Shown here: positions 63,202-64,000 of the stretch, piece by piece
How the letters are laid out: every line of letters begins with the position of its first letter
Position numbering within the stretch: position 1 is the first letter of the stretch
Assembly: GCF_964355755.1 (NCBI RefSeq)
Contig: NC_092680.1
Span: forward strand, 18,703,001-18,767,000
Length of the DNA stretch: 64,000 bases
Direction: 5' to 3'
Origin: Antedon mediterranea
Taxonomy: Eukaryota; Echinodermata; Crinoidea; Comatulida; Antedonidae
Program-made: the position numbers and the translations under genes
Notes under the pieces: model-generated
The model's database searches: none
What the model saw: the letters and a program-made list of their open reading frames with translations, nothing else
What the model was told of the DNA's origin: nothing

Positions 63202-63349
63202 CTGTAGCAAGTAAAATAGTAAATAGTAAATATACATTAGTTTGCATTTAAATTCCAATTATTTCAATTAACAAAAACATGGCGGTATTGCAAATATGTA
63301 CAGAAATTAATACAATAATTCTGCATCATTCCAATTTAATATCTGTATT

Positions 63350-63646
63350 GTTATTAATAATAATAATATCCTGGATTTATATAGCGCCTAATGTTGTGAA
63401 ACCTCTAAGCGCTGAACATTATTACCCCAGTTATTTTTTGGATCAAACACGTATGGAAACATACTCCTATAATGCAGCTAATAATCAGTGCAAAGTTGTG
63501 TCTTGATCTTATAACCGGGTTCCCATTTATACACCTGGGTGTAAAGAGGCAAACGTAAGTAAAGTATCTTGCCTAAGGATACAACCAATGCGGCGAGAGT
63601 TGGATTCGAATCTCGAACGTCCAACAAACTGCGCCACACGCCCTTA
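63350..63646 (-). mobile_element. Second tRNA-derived SINE family
   Basis: On the minus strand the head has TGGCGCAGTTTGTTGG (A box) and GATTCGAATCC (B box). The body includes CCTTAGGCAAGATACTTTAC and TTACACCCAGGTGTA, and it ends GCGCTATATAAATCCAGG with a run of ATT. This is the usual layout of a SINE with a microsatellite-type 3' end. Different from the element at 4.2 kb. Confidence 0.8.
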
Positions 63647-64000
63647 CATTGTTTTTTACATATTATTATTTTTGTTACCTCACTACATATATTTATGGTA
63701 GTTACATGTAATACATAAAAGCGTGCTTGTTGTTTTTCACAATTTTGCTCTAAAATATATATTTGAAAACAAAAGTTCATCAACCACCTAATATTTTGTT
63801 TTATAAGAATATCATAAAGATTGTCATATGAAGATCTAGTGAATGTCATGAAGCTAAAGGTTAAGAAAGGAATGAACTTGTGTCATCAAACAATCTGTAA
63901 GGAGACTAGCATAATGTCATGACACTCTGCAGGGAGTCTAGCAGGTGTACTGTATCTTAGCAACTGTCATTAAGGAGGCATCATTAGGAGACCCAATGAG

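Noticed and set aside
60227-60499. Minus-strand frame with [15 protein letters not shown] between exons 3 and 4
   Set aside because: The only plausible acceptor-donor pair gives 38 nt, which would break the frame; in other frames a stop appears.
90-63201. Nesprin (SYNE) or beta-spectrin as the gene identity
   Set aside because: Those also have CH plus spectrin repeats but lack a plakin domain; the SH3 with RGE.C.L.DNSD..KW and the QW.WLIQL block are plakin specific.

Overview
This window is one stretch of a single giant eukaryotic gene on the minus strand. The DNA is AT-rich and every coding block is a short exon bounded by GT-AG splice sites, so this is animal nuclear DNA. The protein is a spectraplakin (MACF1 / dystonin / Shot family), which cross-links actin and microtubules. 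Short AT-rich introns, tRNA-derived SINEs and other repeats suggest a marine invertebrate, perhaps an echinoderm or another non-vertebrate deuterostome; that placement is only an inference. Both gene ends lie outside: CH1 and the start codon beyond the right edge, the rest of the rod and the C-terminus (EF hands and GAS2 domain in the family) beyond the left edge.

Gene order (right to left): exons 1-3 (63201-60612) give the second calponin-homology domain. Exons 4-24 (60135-48103) give the plakin domain, with an SH3 fold split over exons 13-14. Exon 25 (45922-41786) is a giant 4.1-kb exon of charged, apparently disordered protein. Exons 26-107 (40948-90) are all spectrin-repeat rod. I place 107 exons; their lengths sum to 27,600 nt, about 9,200 codons, and every junction keeps one open frame.

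The standout is the rod. Its exons recur in a fixed order of lengths (about 147, 426, 321, 115, 218, 318, 167, 160, 211, 233, 234 nt; called slots a to k here) with the same intron phases. One set codes for 842-855 residues, about eight spectrin repeats, and occupies about 5 kb. There are seven full sets (C1 to C7) plus part of an eighth (C8) running off the left edge: at least about 58 spectrin repeats in this window alone. This looks like tandem duplication of an 11-exon genomic cassette, followed by individual intron losses, one intron gain and a 15-nt microexon.

Introns hold the rest: two tRNA-headed SINEs (4207-4575, 63350-63646), a further SINE fragment sharing the first one's core, three copies of a small element with ACAG/ACCG runs near 60-62 kb, a candidate DNA transposon at 39418-40070, minisatellites of 21, 73 and about 112 bp, a 64-bp palindrome, and possible LINE tails. 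Introns of 300-450 bases that are not listed showed me nothing beyond AT-rich sequence. I found no complete second gene on either strand.
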